This document shows, piece by piece, positions 8,849 to 17,528 of a DNA stretch of 64,000 nucleotides. A model generated the notes under the pieces. The model was not told the origin of the DNA, did no database searches, and saw nothing but the letters and a program-made list of their open reading frames with translations. This stretch comes from Ochrobactrum sp. BTU1 (GTDB lineage: Bacteria; Pseudomonadota; Alphaproteobacteria; Rhizobiales; Rhizobiaceae): contig CP076355.1 of assembly GCA_018798825.1 (NCBI GenBank), positions 960,001-1,024,000 on the forward strand, given 5' to 3'. Positions within the stretch are counted from its first letter, which is position 1, and each line of letters starts with the position of its first letter. The translations under genes and the position numbers were made by a program.

Positions 8849-10224
8849 ATTCTGCCGCACCACAGCGCGTCTATGACTGGGCCGCCTTTCGCGCCGATAT
8901 CGAAGGTATCCGCATTTATGACGACCCCAAGCAGGTCGAACTGCGGTCCCGCGATTATTTCTGGTATAGCCCGATCCTGACTGAAGACATCGGCCATTAT
9001 TTGGGCGATCTCGTCGTCATCCCGAAAGATCAGGATGAAGTGCGCCGCGTTGCAGCAGCAGCAGCAAAGCTTCGCATTCCGATAACTGTTCGCGGTGGCG
9101 GAACCGGCAATTATGGTCAGTGCGTTCCGCTCGAAGGCGGTGTCATTCTCGATATGACAAAGATCGACCGCATCATCGCAATCGAACCGGGTAAAGTTCG
9201 CGTTGAAGGCGGCGCACGTATTTCGCGCCTCGACGATGCTGTGCGCGAAAAGGGCCAGGAACTGTTGATGTATCCGTCGACCCGCCGCATCGCCACCATT
9301 GGCGGCTTTTTCTCAGGCGGTTCGGGCGGCATCGGTTCTCTGCGCCACGGCATGTTGCGTGACGATGGCAATGTCTATTCGGTCAAGGTTCTAACCGTTG
9401 AGCCAGAGCCTAAAATCATTGAGCTGACAGGCCGCGACATCCATAAGGTGCAGCATGCCTATGGCACCAATGGCATTATTCTAGAGCTCGAAATCGGCCT
9501 CACCAAAGCAACCGAATGGGTGCATACTGCGGCGCTTTTCGATAGTTATGAAGCAACGCTGAAATTCTGCCTCAAGGCGCTGGAAGAAAACCTAGATTGC
9601 TATCTGCTGACGACGGTAGACCGCCGCTTTGCTCGCTTCTACACTAAATTTGGTGATCTTTTCCCATCCGACAAAGATGCGGTTTTTGCGATGATTGCAC
9701 CGGAAGAACTGGCTCGTTTCAAGCAATTGGCCACTGAGTTCGGCGGCAATGTATCCTTCTCAATGACCCTTGATGAGCTGCACAAAGCCGGTCTTCAGCC
9801 TGCATACGAATGCGGCTGGAACCACACCACCCTTCAGGCGCTGAAGGCAGAGCCGGGCTGGACCTATTTGCAGGTTGCCTATCCGCGTCCGTTCGACATC
9901 GATGTGGTTACACGCCAGATCGAACGCTACGGTGAAACGCAATATATGCATCATGAAATGGCGCGTCTGGAAGGCGAAGTTCAAATTTTTGCCCTACCAC
10001 TTGTGCGCTTTGAAGGCCGTGAGGAGATGTATCGCCTGATCGAGGAGCTGGAGCAGGTTGACGGCTGCGATATTTACGATCCTCACGCCTATACGATCGA
10101 AGACGGCGGCATGAAGGAAATCGACAGCACGCAGATCGAATTCAAGAAGCAGGCCGATCCATATGGCCTGCTAAATCCAGGAAAAACCCGCGGCTGGACA
10201 GCCGACATGGCACTTTCAAACTGA
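8845..10224 (+). CDS. FAD-linked oxidase (GlcD/VAO type)
   Basis: A 459-residue flavoprotein of the vanillyl-alcohol-oxidase/GlcD superfamily. The N-terminal FAD-binding domain includes LVVIPKDQDEVRRVAAAA, ITVRGGGTGNYGQCVP, GGVILDMTKIDRI and IGGFFSGGSGGIGSLRHG. The C-terminus has the usual DPYGLLNPGK segment. These enzymes oxidise 2-hydroxy acids, alcohols or amines. The start overlaps the amidohydrolase stop by four bases (ATGA), showing translational coupling. Its exact substrate cannot be read from the sequence. It probably oxidises an intermediate of the same pathway. Confidence 0.9.
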   Translation: MNSAAPQRVYDWAAFRADIEGIRIYDDPKQVELRSRDYFWYSPILTEDIGHYLGDLVVIPKDQDEVRRVAAAAAKLRIPITVRGGGTGNYGQCVPLEGGVILDMTKIDRIIAIEPGKVRVEGGARISRLDDAVREKGQELLMYPSTRRIATIGGFFSGGSGGIGSLRHGMLRDDGNVYSVKVLTVEPEPKIIELTGRDIHKVQHAYGTNGIILELEIGLTKATEWVHTAALFDSYEATLKFCLKALEENLDCYLLTTVDRRFARFYTKFGDLFPSDKDAVFAMIAPEELARFKQLATEFGGNVSFSMTLDELHKAGLQPAYECGWNHTTLQALKAEPGWTYLQVAYPRPFDIDVVTRQIERYGETQYMHHEMARLEGEVQIFALPLVRFEGREEMYRLIEELEQVDGCDIYDPHAYTIEDGGMKEIDSTQIEFKKQADPYGLLNPGKTRGWTADMALSN

Positions 10225-10243
10225 TAATAGGGGAACGAAACGA

Positions 10244-11254
10244 ATGAAAAAAGCACTCTTTGCGGCAGTCGCCGCTTTCTCGATCGGCCTATCCGCGCAG
10301 ATGGCCTATGCACTCGATAAGGTGACGCTCGGCACCAACTGGCTGGCGCAGGCTGGTCACGGTGGCTTTTATCAGGCTGTTGCAGATGGCACTTATGAGA
10401 AATATGGCCTCGATGTGAAGATCGAAATGGGCGGACCTCAGGTCAACAATCGCCCAATGCTCGCCGCTGGTCGTCTCGACTTTCTGCTGACCGGCAATCT
10501 GCTTTTGTCGTTCAACAATGTTGCCAATGACGTGCCAACAACGGTTGTTGCGGCTTTCTATCAGAAAGACCCGCAGGCGCTAATGGCGCATGAAGGCGAA
10601 TACAAGGACTTCAAAGACCTCGTCAATGCACAGACAATCCTGATTTCCAAGGATGGTCAGTTCTCATTCTGGCCATGGTTGGTGAAAGATTTTGGCTTCA
10701 AGGACGAACAGCTCCGCCCTTATGGCTATAGCCTGGCGCAGTTCCTCGGCGACAAGAAGACTGTGCAACAGGCCTACGCCACAGCAGAACCGATCTATGC
10801 TGAGAAAGAAGGCGCGAAAGTCACAACCTTCCTGCTCGCAGATCAAGGTTATAGCACCTATGCAAACACCATCGAAACGCGTCAGGAACTGATCGAAAAG
10901 AACCCTGACCTTGTACAGCGTTTTGTGACCGCTTCCATCGAAGGCTGGACCAATTTCCTCTATGGCGACAACAGCAAGGCTTATGAGCTGATCCTCAAAG
11001 ACAATGCTGATATGAGCAAGGAAACGCTCGATGCAGAGCTTGCACGTCTTAAGGACCTCAAGCTCATCGACAGTGGCGACACGCTGGAAAAGGGTATCGG
11101 CGCCATCGATATGAACCGCGTTAAGGAATTCTACGAACTGGCTCGTAAGTCCGGTATCTTAAGCGGTGATGAGCTGGAGATGGCCAAGGTTGCTACCGAC
11201 GCCTTCGTAAACAAAGGCGCAGGTCTCGACATCAAGAAGCAACTGGGCCAATAA
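10244..11254 (+). CDS. ABC transporter substrate-binding protein (NMT1/THI5-like)
   Basis: A 336-residue periplasmic protein with a Sec signal peptide (MKKALFAAVAAFSIGLSAQ, cleavage near AYA-LDK). The mature start VTLGTNWLAQAGHGGFYQAV and the KYGLDVKIEMGG and GRLDFLLTG segments are typical of the NMT1/SsuA family. Members bind taurine, aliphatic sulfonates, nitrate, hydroxymethylpyrimidine or flavins. Regulation by a RutR-like protein favours a pyrimidine-like ligand, which is inference. It follows the oxidase by 19 bases and completes the importer. Confidence 0.92.
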   Translation: MKKALFAAVAAFSIGLSAQMAYALDKVTLGTNWLAQAGHGGFYQAVADGTYEKYGLDVKIEMGGPQVNNRPMLAAGRLDFLLTGNLLLSFNNVANDVPTTVVAAFYQKDPQALMAHEGEYKDFKDLVNAQTILISKDGQFSFWPWLVKDFGFKDEQLRPYGYSLAQFLGDKKTVQQAYATAEPIYAEKEGAKVTTFLLADQGYSTYANTIETRQELIEKNPDLVQRFVTASIEGWTNFLYGDNSKAYELILKDNADMSKETLDAELARLKDLKLIDSGDTLEKGIGAIDMNRVKEFYELARKSGILSGDELEMAKVATDAFVNKGAGLDIKKQLGQ

Positions 11255-11285
11255 GCCTCTGATTTGAAGATAATGGCTGGCGGAT

Positions 11286-11939
11286 ATGACAACCGACAAC
11301 GAGAATGACGATAATGAGCTGACCAGCCGAGACAAAGTTCTTGGCCGCAGGCGTCGCATTCAGGATGCTATTCGCACAGCCGCAATTGATGAGTTCGCAG
11401 AAAAAGGACTGGTGGGCGCGTCCACGCAGGGTATCGCTCAGCGCGCGGGTCTCACCAAGCCTCAACTCCACTACTATATCTCCAGCAAGGAAGAACTCTA
11501 CGAGGATATCATCATCTTCATCCTCGACGAGTGGGAAGATATTTTCCTTGGGGCTAGTACCGAAGAAGAACCCGCGAAAGTTATCCGGCAATATATTCGG
11601 GCCAAGCTCCAATATAGCCAGAAAAACCCGAAGGCTTCCCGTCTTTTCACTACCGAAATTGCCAATGGCGCGCCCTATCTAAGCCGCCATTGGAAGAAGC
11701 ACGTCGCTGCCACCCATAATGCGGTGAGGCTCATTCAATCATGGGTAGACGATGGTCGGATTAAACCAGTCGATCCTCTGCTTTTTCAAATGCATATATG
11801 GGCAGTCACCCAGCACTATGCAGATTTTGAAGCGCAGGTGCGTAGCATGATGTCGCTCAGTAAAGACGAGCCACTAGATCTTGATCGCTTAGAAAAAGAG
11901 GTTTCAACGCTTTTTCTGCGCGGCTGCGGCCTAGCTTGA
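11286..11939 (+). CDS. TetR-family regulator, RutR-like
   Basis: A 217-residue regulator. The N-terminal TetR helix-turn-helix is at about residues 25-70 (RIQDAIRTAAIDEFAEKGL, TQGIAQRAGLTKPQLHYYI). The C-terminal ligand domain closely resembles RutR: SRLFTTEIANGAPYL, a WVDDGRIKPVDP segment and WAVTQHYADFEAQV. E. coli RutR senses uracil/thymine and binds TTGACCA-N2-TGGTCAA; a near-identical palindrome lies at 5119-5132. It is the last gene of the plus-strand operon, 31 bases after the binding protein, so it likely controls both arms of the island and itself. Confidence 0.88.
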   Translation: MTTDNENDDNELTSRDKVLGRRRRIQDAIRTAAIDEFAEKGLVGASTQGIAQRAGLTKPQLHYYISSKEELYEDIIIFILDEWEDIFLGASTEEEPAKVIRQYIRAKLQYSQKNPKASRLFTTEIANGAPYLSRHWKKHVAATHNAVRLIQSWVDDGRIKPVDPLLFQMHIWAVTQHYADFEAQVRSMMSLSKDEPLDLDRLEKEVSTLFLRGCGLA

Positions 11940-12079
11940 AGCCCTGCTAAAATTATCCGATCATGGGCGAGATTAAAAACGATGTCGGGAAATAAAGAAT
12001 TAGGTTGCATCCCGGAAGTAACGTGCGTTAAAGTTGTTGAAAGTTTTCGTAAGCCCGATCAGTCGATCCTAATCGGCAT

Positions 12080-12163
12080 TTGATTTGGACAAGCATCGAC
12101 CATCCCTTGGCGGGGGCGATGCATTAAGGAGCAGGTTCTTGGGGAGGAGCCTGCTCCTTTTCC
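12080..12163 (+). ncRNA. Candidate small RNA, or structured 3' UTR, after the RutR-like gene
   Basis: Two adjacent hairpins are followed by a T-run. The first pairs GCATCG (12093-12098) with CGATGC (12117-12122) and holds CCATCCC and GGCGGGGG. The second is the terminator at 12128-12163. C-rich and G-rich loops of this kind are common in alphaproteobacterial trans-acting sRNAs. No promoter is obvious and the 5' end is a guess. It may simply be the operon's 3' UTR. Confidence 0.3.
12128..12163 (+). terminator. Rho-independent terminator after the RutR-like operon
   Basis: GGAGCAGG (12128-12135) pairs with CCTGCTCC (12150-12157). The stem extends inward with wobble pairs and is followed by TTTTCC. 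It closes the plus-strand transcript. Confidence 0.75.
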
Positions 12164-12194
12164 ATTTGGACAATGAGGCCAATCCCAGCGAAAC

Positions 12195-12223
12195 AAAAGC
12201 CCCGGTTTTCCGGGGCTTTCTTT
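12195..12223. terminator. Bidirectional terminator between the RutR-like and proVWX-like operons
   Basis: GCCCCGG (12199-12205) and CCGGGGC (12210-12216) flank a TTTT loop, with A residues before and T residues after, so it works in both directions. On the minus strand it ends the proVWX-like transcript. Confidence 0.85.
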
Positions 12224-12314
12224 CACGTTGAAGCCATTCCAAAAACTGCAGATCAGTTTTCCGAAATAGATGCGCGTCAAAACACGCAATTCAGACGCTC
12301 ATCTGAAAGCAAGC

Positions 12315-13181
12315 TTATTCAGCAAGCCATTCTTTAATTCGGTCCGGATTGTCTGCAATGTACTTGTCAACGGCCTTCTCGTAGGAAGTCTCCTGCGCAT
12401 CAAACATTGCAGCTTCCAACTCGCCAATCGGAATGCTCATCTTCTCAAGGAGAGACGCAACCTTAGGGTTTTCTTCCTTGAAGCCCTTACGAGCCAAAGC
12501 ATCGATGTGTTCAGCGCCACCGAGGGCACCTTGCGGATCCGCAATATAGCGCAGCTTATATTTGCCGAACATCCAGTGCGGGCTCCAAGACGTGGCGACG
12601 AACCAGCCATCCGAACGCGTTGCACGATCAACAGTAGTCAACATTGCAGCTTCACTCGAGATATTCAGCTTGTAATCAAGTCCGTATTTTTTAATTGCTT
12701 CGTCCGACAGGCGGGTCAGACCTGCACCCGGATCGATACCTTGGATTTCCCCCTTCAGTTTCTCACGAACTTCAGGCTTTTTCAGATCTTCAATCGAGCT
12801 GATCTCGCTTTCCGGGATATAGTCCGGAACAATCCAGCCAAGCTTTGCACCTTCATAAAGCGGACCAAGATTTTCAACCTTGTCTTCCACACGCTTGTAA
12901 TAATCAGCATGGGTTTCAGGCAACCAGGCCATCATCATTGCATCAATATCGCCACGGCTTACGCCTTGATAAAGCGGTGCTACGTCGGTCTGAACCAGCT
13001 CAACCTTCTGACCAAGTTTGTCTTCAATCAGCTTGGCCGCGAGCTTGGTGACGAATTCTGCGTCAGACCAGGGAGCCCAGCCGATCTTCACTGTTTTTCC
13101 GTCCTGCGCGAATGCAGCTCCGGCAGACAAGCTTCCAGCTATTACTGCTGCAAGACCGAACTTTGTTAGCTTTCCCAACAT
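12315..13181 (-). CDS. proX: Glycine betaine/choline-type ABC transporter substrate-binding protein
   Basis: A 288-residue periplasmic protein with a signal peptide (MLGKLTKFGLAAVIAGSLS, cleavage near AFA-QDG). The OpuAC fold is clear: VKIGWAPWSDAEF, GDIDAMMMAWLPETHADYY and SDGWFVATSWSPHWMF, whose tryptophans form the aromatic box that binds a quaternary ammonium head group. It is the third gene of a proV-proW-proX arrangement. The ligand could be glycine betaine, proline betaine or choline; the aromatic box alone does not decide. Confidence 0.92.
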   Translation of the reverse strand: MLGKLTKFGLAAVIAGSLSAGAAFAQDGKTVKIGWAPWSDAEFVTKLAAKLIEDKLGQKVELVQTDVAPLYQGVSRGDIDAMMMAWLPETHADYYKRVEDKVENLGPLYEGAKLGWIVPDYIPESEISSIEDLKKPEVREKLKGEIQGIDPGAGLTRLSDEAIKKYGLDYKLNISSEAAMLTTVDRATRSDGWFVATSWSPHWMFGKYKLRYIADPQGALGGAEHIDALARKGFKEENPKVASLLEKMSIPIGELEAAMFDAQETSYEKAVDKYIADNPDRIKEWLAE

Positions 13182-13223
13182 GGCTTCTCCTTTGTGATTA
13201 ACTGTCGTTCCCGTTTTATTTGT

Positions 13224-14141
13224 TTATGCTTCCTGCTTGCGGAACGCAGATGATGATGGCTCATCTGCCGTCTTTTTCATAAAGGACAGCCTTTTGAAGA
13301 AGCCCAACAAGCCCCCGGAATTTCTTTTGCCGAAGCTCTGTGTGATACGATCGAGGATAACGGCCAGAATGACCACTGCGAGTCCGCCTTCAAATCCCTT
13401 ACCGACATCAAGACGTTGAATACCGGTCAAAACCGTATTGCCGAGGCCGCCTGCGCCAATCATCGATGCGATAACCACCATCGAAAGCGACAGCATGATG
13501 GTCTGGTTCATTCCAGCCATGATGGATGGCATGGCGTTGGGAAGTTGTACCTTAAACAGCAGCTGGCGCGAGGTGCAGCCAAAAGCGAGACCGGCTTCAA
13601 CAAACTCAGCATGAACCTGACGGATACCGAGATTGGTGAGACGCACCACAGGCGGCATGGCGAAGATGACGGTTGCAATCGTGCCCGGCACAGCGCCGAG
13701 GCCAAAAAACATTGCTGCTGGAATGAGATAAACGAAGGCTGGCATCGTCTGCATCAAGTCAAGCACCGGACGAACCACCGATGCCACAGCATCGCTACGC
13801 GCCATTGCGATACCAAGGGGAATACCAATAACCACGGCAATAATCGTAGAGGCGAGCACAAGTGACAGGCTCTCCATCGTGCCGCTCCACAATCCCATAT
13901 GGATGATGAGAGCGAGAGCAAATACTGTGAAAATTGCGAATTTCCATCCCACACGCCACAGCGCAAGCAGCGTGAGAATAGCAATGCCACCGAAAGGCGG
14001 AATTGCAAGAAGAGCATTTTGAATGCCATCGGTCACAAAACCGATTGTGGCTGCGATCATATCGAGCGCAGGCGTAAAATGATCAAGAATGTAGTTCACC
14101 ACTACATCTGCCCATCCGCCGATACTAAAATTCAGATCCAT
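13224..14141 (-). CDS. proW: Glycine betaine/proline-type ABC transporter permease
   Basis: A 305-residue inner-membrane permease of the ProW class. After an N-terminal amphipathic stretch and periplasmic part it has the BPD_transp_1 core: SDAVASVVRPVLDLMQTMP, FVYLIPAAMFFGLGAVPG, and the coupling loop EFVEAGLAFGCTSRQLLFKVQLP. The region around MSLSMVVIASMIGAGGLG is highly typical. It lies between its ATPase and binding-protein partners on the minus strand. Confidence 0.93.
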   Translation of the reverse strand: MDLNFSIGGWADVVVNYILDHFTPALDMIAATIGFVTDGIQNALLAIPPFGGIAILTLLALWRVGWKFAIFTVFALALIIHMGLWSGTMESLSLVLASTIIAVVIGIPLGIAMARSDAVASVVRPVLDLMQTMPAFVYLIPAAMFFGLGAVPGTIATVIFAMPPVVRLTNLGIRQVHAEFVEAGLAFGCTSRQLLFKVQLPNAMPSIMAGMNQTIMLSLSMVVIASMIGAGGLGNTVLTGIQRLDVGKGFEGGLAVVILAVILDRITQSFGKRNSGGLLGFFKRLSFMKKTADEPSSSAFRKQEA

Positions 14142-14248
14142 GGTTTACCGTCCATTTCAGATCGAGTTACCTATGGCTGGACATTGTCCAAAACGGGTGT
14201 CCAATACGGGATCAAACCCGAATGCCTGAGAAAATATGAGCGCGCGGA

Positions 14249-15433
14249 TCAGCCCGCGCGGCCGAGAGTCTCTAGCAAAGCCGATTTACTGATAGCGCCG
14301 AGATAGCGGTTATGCCGGTCGGTGACAGGGACAGGCCAAGGGCTTTCAGCCACACGCACCAAAAGACCGGAAAGTGGAGCATCGGCCTTTATCGCAGCCG
14401 CACCGTCCAACTGATCGCTCTCCGCCTTAAAGCTTCCACTTGCGAGCAAATCTCGTGTAACAACGCCACGGTAAATGTGATCTCCATCCAGCAACACACC
14501 GTAAGACTTGCCGCTCGCTTCAAGACGTTCAAGTGCCGAAGACAATTGCGTTGGATCGAAGACGATCAACTCGTCCTCACGCGCAACATCTGCTGCTGTG
14601 AAGACGCGTGAGACATCAACATTGCGGAAGAATGAGCGCACATAATCGTTGGCGGGCGCGGAGACGATTTCGTTCGGCGTTCCAACCTGAACGACCTTGC
14701 CGTGCTGCATGATGCAGATACGATCACCAATTCGCATGGCTTCATCGAGATCATGGCTCACGAAGATGATTGTGCGGCTGTGTTCTGCCTGAAGACGCTT
14801 TAGCTCATCCTGCATTTCGGTACGGATCAGTGGATCAAGTGCAGAGAAAGCCTCATCCATCAGCAAAATGGTCGGTTCGCTCGCAAGTGCTCTTGCAAGA
14901 CCGACGCGCTGTTTCATGCCGCCGGATAGCTGATCAGGCATCGAGTTGGCGTATGGTTCGAGCCCAACAGCCGCTAACGCTTTGAGTGCTTTTTCGTGGC
15001 GCTCGGCCTCACCCATTCCCGCTACTTCAAGACCGAATGAAGCATTGTTCAAGACTGTACGGTTGGGAAGTAGAGCAAAGGACTGAAACACCATGCTCAT
15101 GTCGCGGCGGCGAAGATCAATCAGTTCGCGCTTCGACATTTTAACAATATCCCGGCCATCGACTTCGATGGAACCTGCCGTTGGCTCTATCAGACGATTG
15201 AGCAGTCGCAGAAGCGTCGATTTACCTGAGCCAGATAGACCCATGATGACGAATACTTCGCCTTCTTTAATGTCGAAGGTCGCATCATCTACGCCGATTG
15301 TAGCACCAAGATCACTGTGAATCTGGGCTTTTGATTTGCCTGCATGCAATTCCTGCATTGCACGCTCTGGATCATCGCCAAAGACTTTAAAAACTCTATT
15401 CAAGCTTATCTTGGTCTTCGCAGGCGACTTCAT
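14249..15433 (-). CDS. proV: Glycine betaine/proline-type ABC transporter ATP-binding protein
   Basis: A 394-residue ATPase. It has Walker A GLSGSGKST, FQSFALLPNRTVLNN, signature LSGGMKQRVGLARAL, Walker B ILLMDEAFSALDPLIRTEM (an alanine in the DEAFSALD box is normal for ProV) and a C-terminal CBS-like half. The ATG at 15433 is preceded by AGGAAG; a longer frame to 15463 is less likely. It is the first gene of the minus-strand operon. CBS-bearing members can sense ionic strength, so osmotic control is possible. Confidence 0.93.
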   Translation of the reverse strand: MKSPAKTKISLNRVFKVFGDDPERAMQELHAGKSKAQIHSDLGATIGVDDATFDIKEGEVFVIMGLSGSGKSTLLRLLNRLIEPTAGSIEVDGRDIVKMSKRELIDLRRRDMSMVFQSFALLPNRTVLNNASFGLEVAGMGEAERHEKALKALAAVGLEPYANSMPDQLSGGMKQRVGLARALASEPTILLMDEAFSALDPLIRTEMQDELKRLQAEHSRTIIFVSHDLDEAMRIGDRICIMQHGKVVQVGTPNEIVSAPANDYVRSFFRNVDVSRVFTAADVAREDELIVFDPTQLSSALERLEASGKSYGVLLDGDHIYRGVVTRDLLASGSFKAESDQLDGAAAIKADAPLSGLLVRVAESPWPVPVTDRHNRYLGAISKSALLETLGRAG

Positions 15434-15973
15434 ACTTTCTTCCTTGTATAAAATACCATGCATTATGTTTAACCCCGCTGTGCTGACGGGTTTAATCTCC
15501 TTTTTAACATCATTATTTCTTCATTCATGCGCGAATTTGACATGCGCAACTTGCAGGCTTTGAATGACCCGCTGAGAATGATTAGCGATCGGTGTGATGT
15601 ATTTATATAGGCCATTTCCCGACATGTCCACCCACAGTGACGGATTCATCTTGGCGCAACCCGTTCCCATAATTGTTTTTGATGAGTTGCACGACGAAAT
15701 ATACGAGCTGATCGACAGGTCCAATTGTGAGGACTAATCAACCGTTCTGTCATTAATAGTAATCCGGGGAAAGGCTTGTACACGAGCGAGCTGCGACAAA
15801 TATGCAGTTAGCTGCGACATGAGACAATTTAGTATTCTCAGAATACAAATTAGGTTAATTACAGTAAATTTGTATGATTATACTTATGACTTATCTGGGG
15901 TCATTTGCCAGAAAAATGGGCAGGGATCAAGCGATCCTCACCCACAAATTTGAAATGAGTTAACCGCCCGAAA
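15434..15973. other. Intergenic region upstream of the proVWX-like operon
   Basis: About 540 bases with no supported gene. It must hold the proVWX promoter (minus). The part from about 15830 to 15900 is AT-rich. The short ORFs here have no family features. I see no clear terminator for the NTF2-like gene, which ends at 15974 and reads into this region. Confidence 0.45.
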
Positions 15974-16447
15974 TTAGCGATTAACCATATATCCAACGAA
16001 GCCCGTAATACGCCAGCGATCGTCATGGCGGCGGCAAAAATAAAGTGTTTGCCAGTTTAATTCGTCGTGGGTTCCATCTGCTTTTGCGATCGTTCCATGA
16101 AATTTTTTGCGCGCAATAGCGACATCGCCATTGATATCAATCACGTTGAGTCGCGTCGCACGAAAAATTCCGTCTGAAAGAGATTCGGCATATTCGGTTG
16201 CGGCACTTTCCGCTGCCTGACGCAGCCATTCATCGCGGTAAGCGGTAAGTGTCGGGAATGCGGCCTCCCATTTATCGGGATCAGATTCACCGTGAGCATG
16301 GATGCCTAAAAAGCGAGGCTCGTCAAAGTCATCGGCGACCAATTGCCAATTTTCAGTGACGAAAGCCTGGATATCGCGACGCACAAGCATTTCCCAGATT
16401 TGCTCGCGGTCCTTGTCCGCGACGAATGGATTGACGGCCCCTTCCAA
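15974..16447 (-). CDS. NTF2-like/SnoaL-like protein of unknown function
   Basis: A 157-residue soluble protein without signal peptide. Its pattern is an N-terminal helix with DREQIWEMLVRRDIQAFV, alternating strands, then a C-terminal RRHDDRWRITGFVGYM strand. This is the cone-shaped NTF2/SnoaL fold, used by isomerases, dehydratases and binding proteins. The start is a TTG at 16447 with AGGAGG five bases upstream. It follows the PLP enzyme by 13 bases in the RpiR-headed operon, so it may act on the same substrate. The function is unknown. Confidence 0.8.
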   Translation of the reverse strand: MEGAVNPFVADKDREQIWEMLVRRDIQAFVTENWQLVADDFDEPRFLGIHAHGESDPDKWEAAFPTLTAYRDEWLRQAAESAATEYAESLSDGIFRATRLNVIDINGDVAIARKKFHGTIAKADGTHDELNWQTLYFCRRHDDRWRITGFVGYMVNR

Positions 16448-16460
16448 ATAATCCTCCTAA

Positions 16461-17525
16461 TTACTTTAGTTTTCCACGCGCTGCCACCGGCAGTATATCA
16501 ATGACATCGTCACCTGATATAAGGTGTACTTCGTCGAAAAGATTGGTGACGACGCAGACGTGATCAGGGATGACCCGAACCTTGTCGCCGATTTTCAAAC
16601 CAGCCAGATCACCTTTGAGCGTGCCATGTTCCTCACTGAGGCCCGTTACCCTGGCTTCCGGTTTTCCGGCCAGCTCGCCAAAGTCGGCCAGTCCGAGCGT
16701 ATCGCTTGAAAGTGACTTGGAGCCGGCATCAATGATTGCACGATCTTCAGTTGGATGGCTAACGATTGTCGACAGCACGGTAAACGCACAATCATCCAGC
16801 GTCGCAGCACCCTTTGCCACCTGATGCCGGTCGAAGTAGATATAGGTGCCCGGTCGATATTCTGTAATGACGCTTTGTGCCGGCGAACGCCACATATCGG
16901 GCGTGCCACCACTTGATATCGTCTCACATTGAATGCCATTTTCTGCGAGAAGATTGCGTGCTGTCAGAAGCCAATGCTCAGCCTGCTCGGCCTTGCCAGC
17001 GGCCGGATAGGTCATCAATCCACCGAACTTCAGGCCCTTGCTCTGCTCAATCTGGCGCGCAAGTTCGAGCGCTTGTTCAGGTGTTTGCACGCCACAGCGC
17101 CCCATGCCCGTATCACACTCAACCAGCACTTTGAGCGCGCGCCCTTCATTGTTAAAGCGCTTTGCCAACCCCTCAAGGCTTGTCGCATTATCGACGGTGA
17201 CCGAAATTGTGATACGTTGATGAAGGGCATAAAGCCGCTCGAGCTTTTCCTTGCCCAAAATATTATAAGGCAGAAAGATATCGACAATGCCAGCATCGGC
17301 CATAACTTCGGCTTCGCCGATTTTCTGGCACGTGATTCCAACTGCGCCAGCCTCAAGCTGCCGCCTTGCAAAGAACGGCAGTTTATGGGTTTTGATATGC
17401 GGACGGAGCTTTACGCCGATAGCATCGGCGTGAGCTTGCGCCTTGGCAATATTGGCTTGAACCCGATTAACATCAATCAGAATTGCAGGCGTATCAATGT
17501 CACGAACGGTCGTAGGCCTTGTCAT
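16461..17525 (-). CDS. PLP-dependent D-threonine aldolase / D-serine dehydratase-like enzyme (DSD1 family)
   Basis: A 354-residue fold-type III PLP enzyme. The N-terminal alanine-racemase-like barrel has RPHIKTHKLP, where lysine carries PLP, plus VECDTGMGRCG and SSGGTPDMW. The C-terminal domain has PDHVCVVTNLFDEV with the His and Cys that bind zinc in D-serine dehydratase and D-threonine aldolase. Members split or dehydrate D-beta-hydroxy amino acids. It starts only 3 bases after the RpiR regulator gene. The RidA in the facing operon could clear the 2-aminoacrylate a dehydratase would release. Whether it is an aldolase or a dehydratase cannot be told from sequence alone. Confidence 0.88.
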   Translation of the reverse strand: MTRPTTVRDIDTPAILIDVNRVQANIAKAQAHADAIGVKLRPHIKTHKLPFFARRQLEAGAVGITCQKIGEAEVMADAGIVDIFLPYNILGKEKLERLYALHQRITISVTVDNATSLEGLAKRFNNEGRALKVLVECDTGMGRCGVQTPEQALELARQIEQSKGLKFGGLMTYPAAGKAEQAEHWLLTARNLLAENGIQCETISSGGTPDMWRSPAQSVITEYRPGTYIYFDRHQVAKGAATLDDCAFTVLSTIVSHPTEDRAIIDAGSKSLSSDTLGLADFGELAGKPEARVTGLSEEHGTLKGDLAGLKIGDKVRVIPDHVCVVTNLFDEVHLISGDDVIDILPVAARGKLK

Positions 17526-17528
17526 TCT

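Noticed and set aside
12270..13169. 299-residue plus-strand ORF
   Set aside because: It is exactly antisense to proX, has no family motifs, and the minus-strand protein is clearly real.
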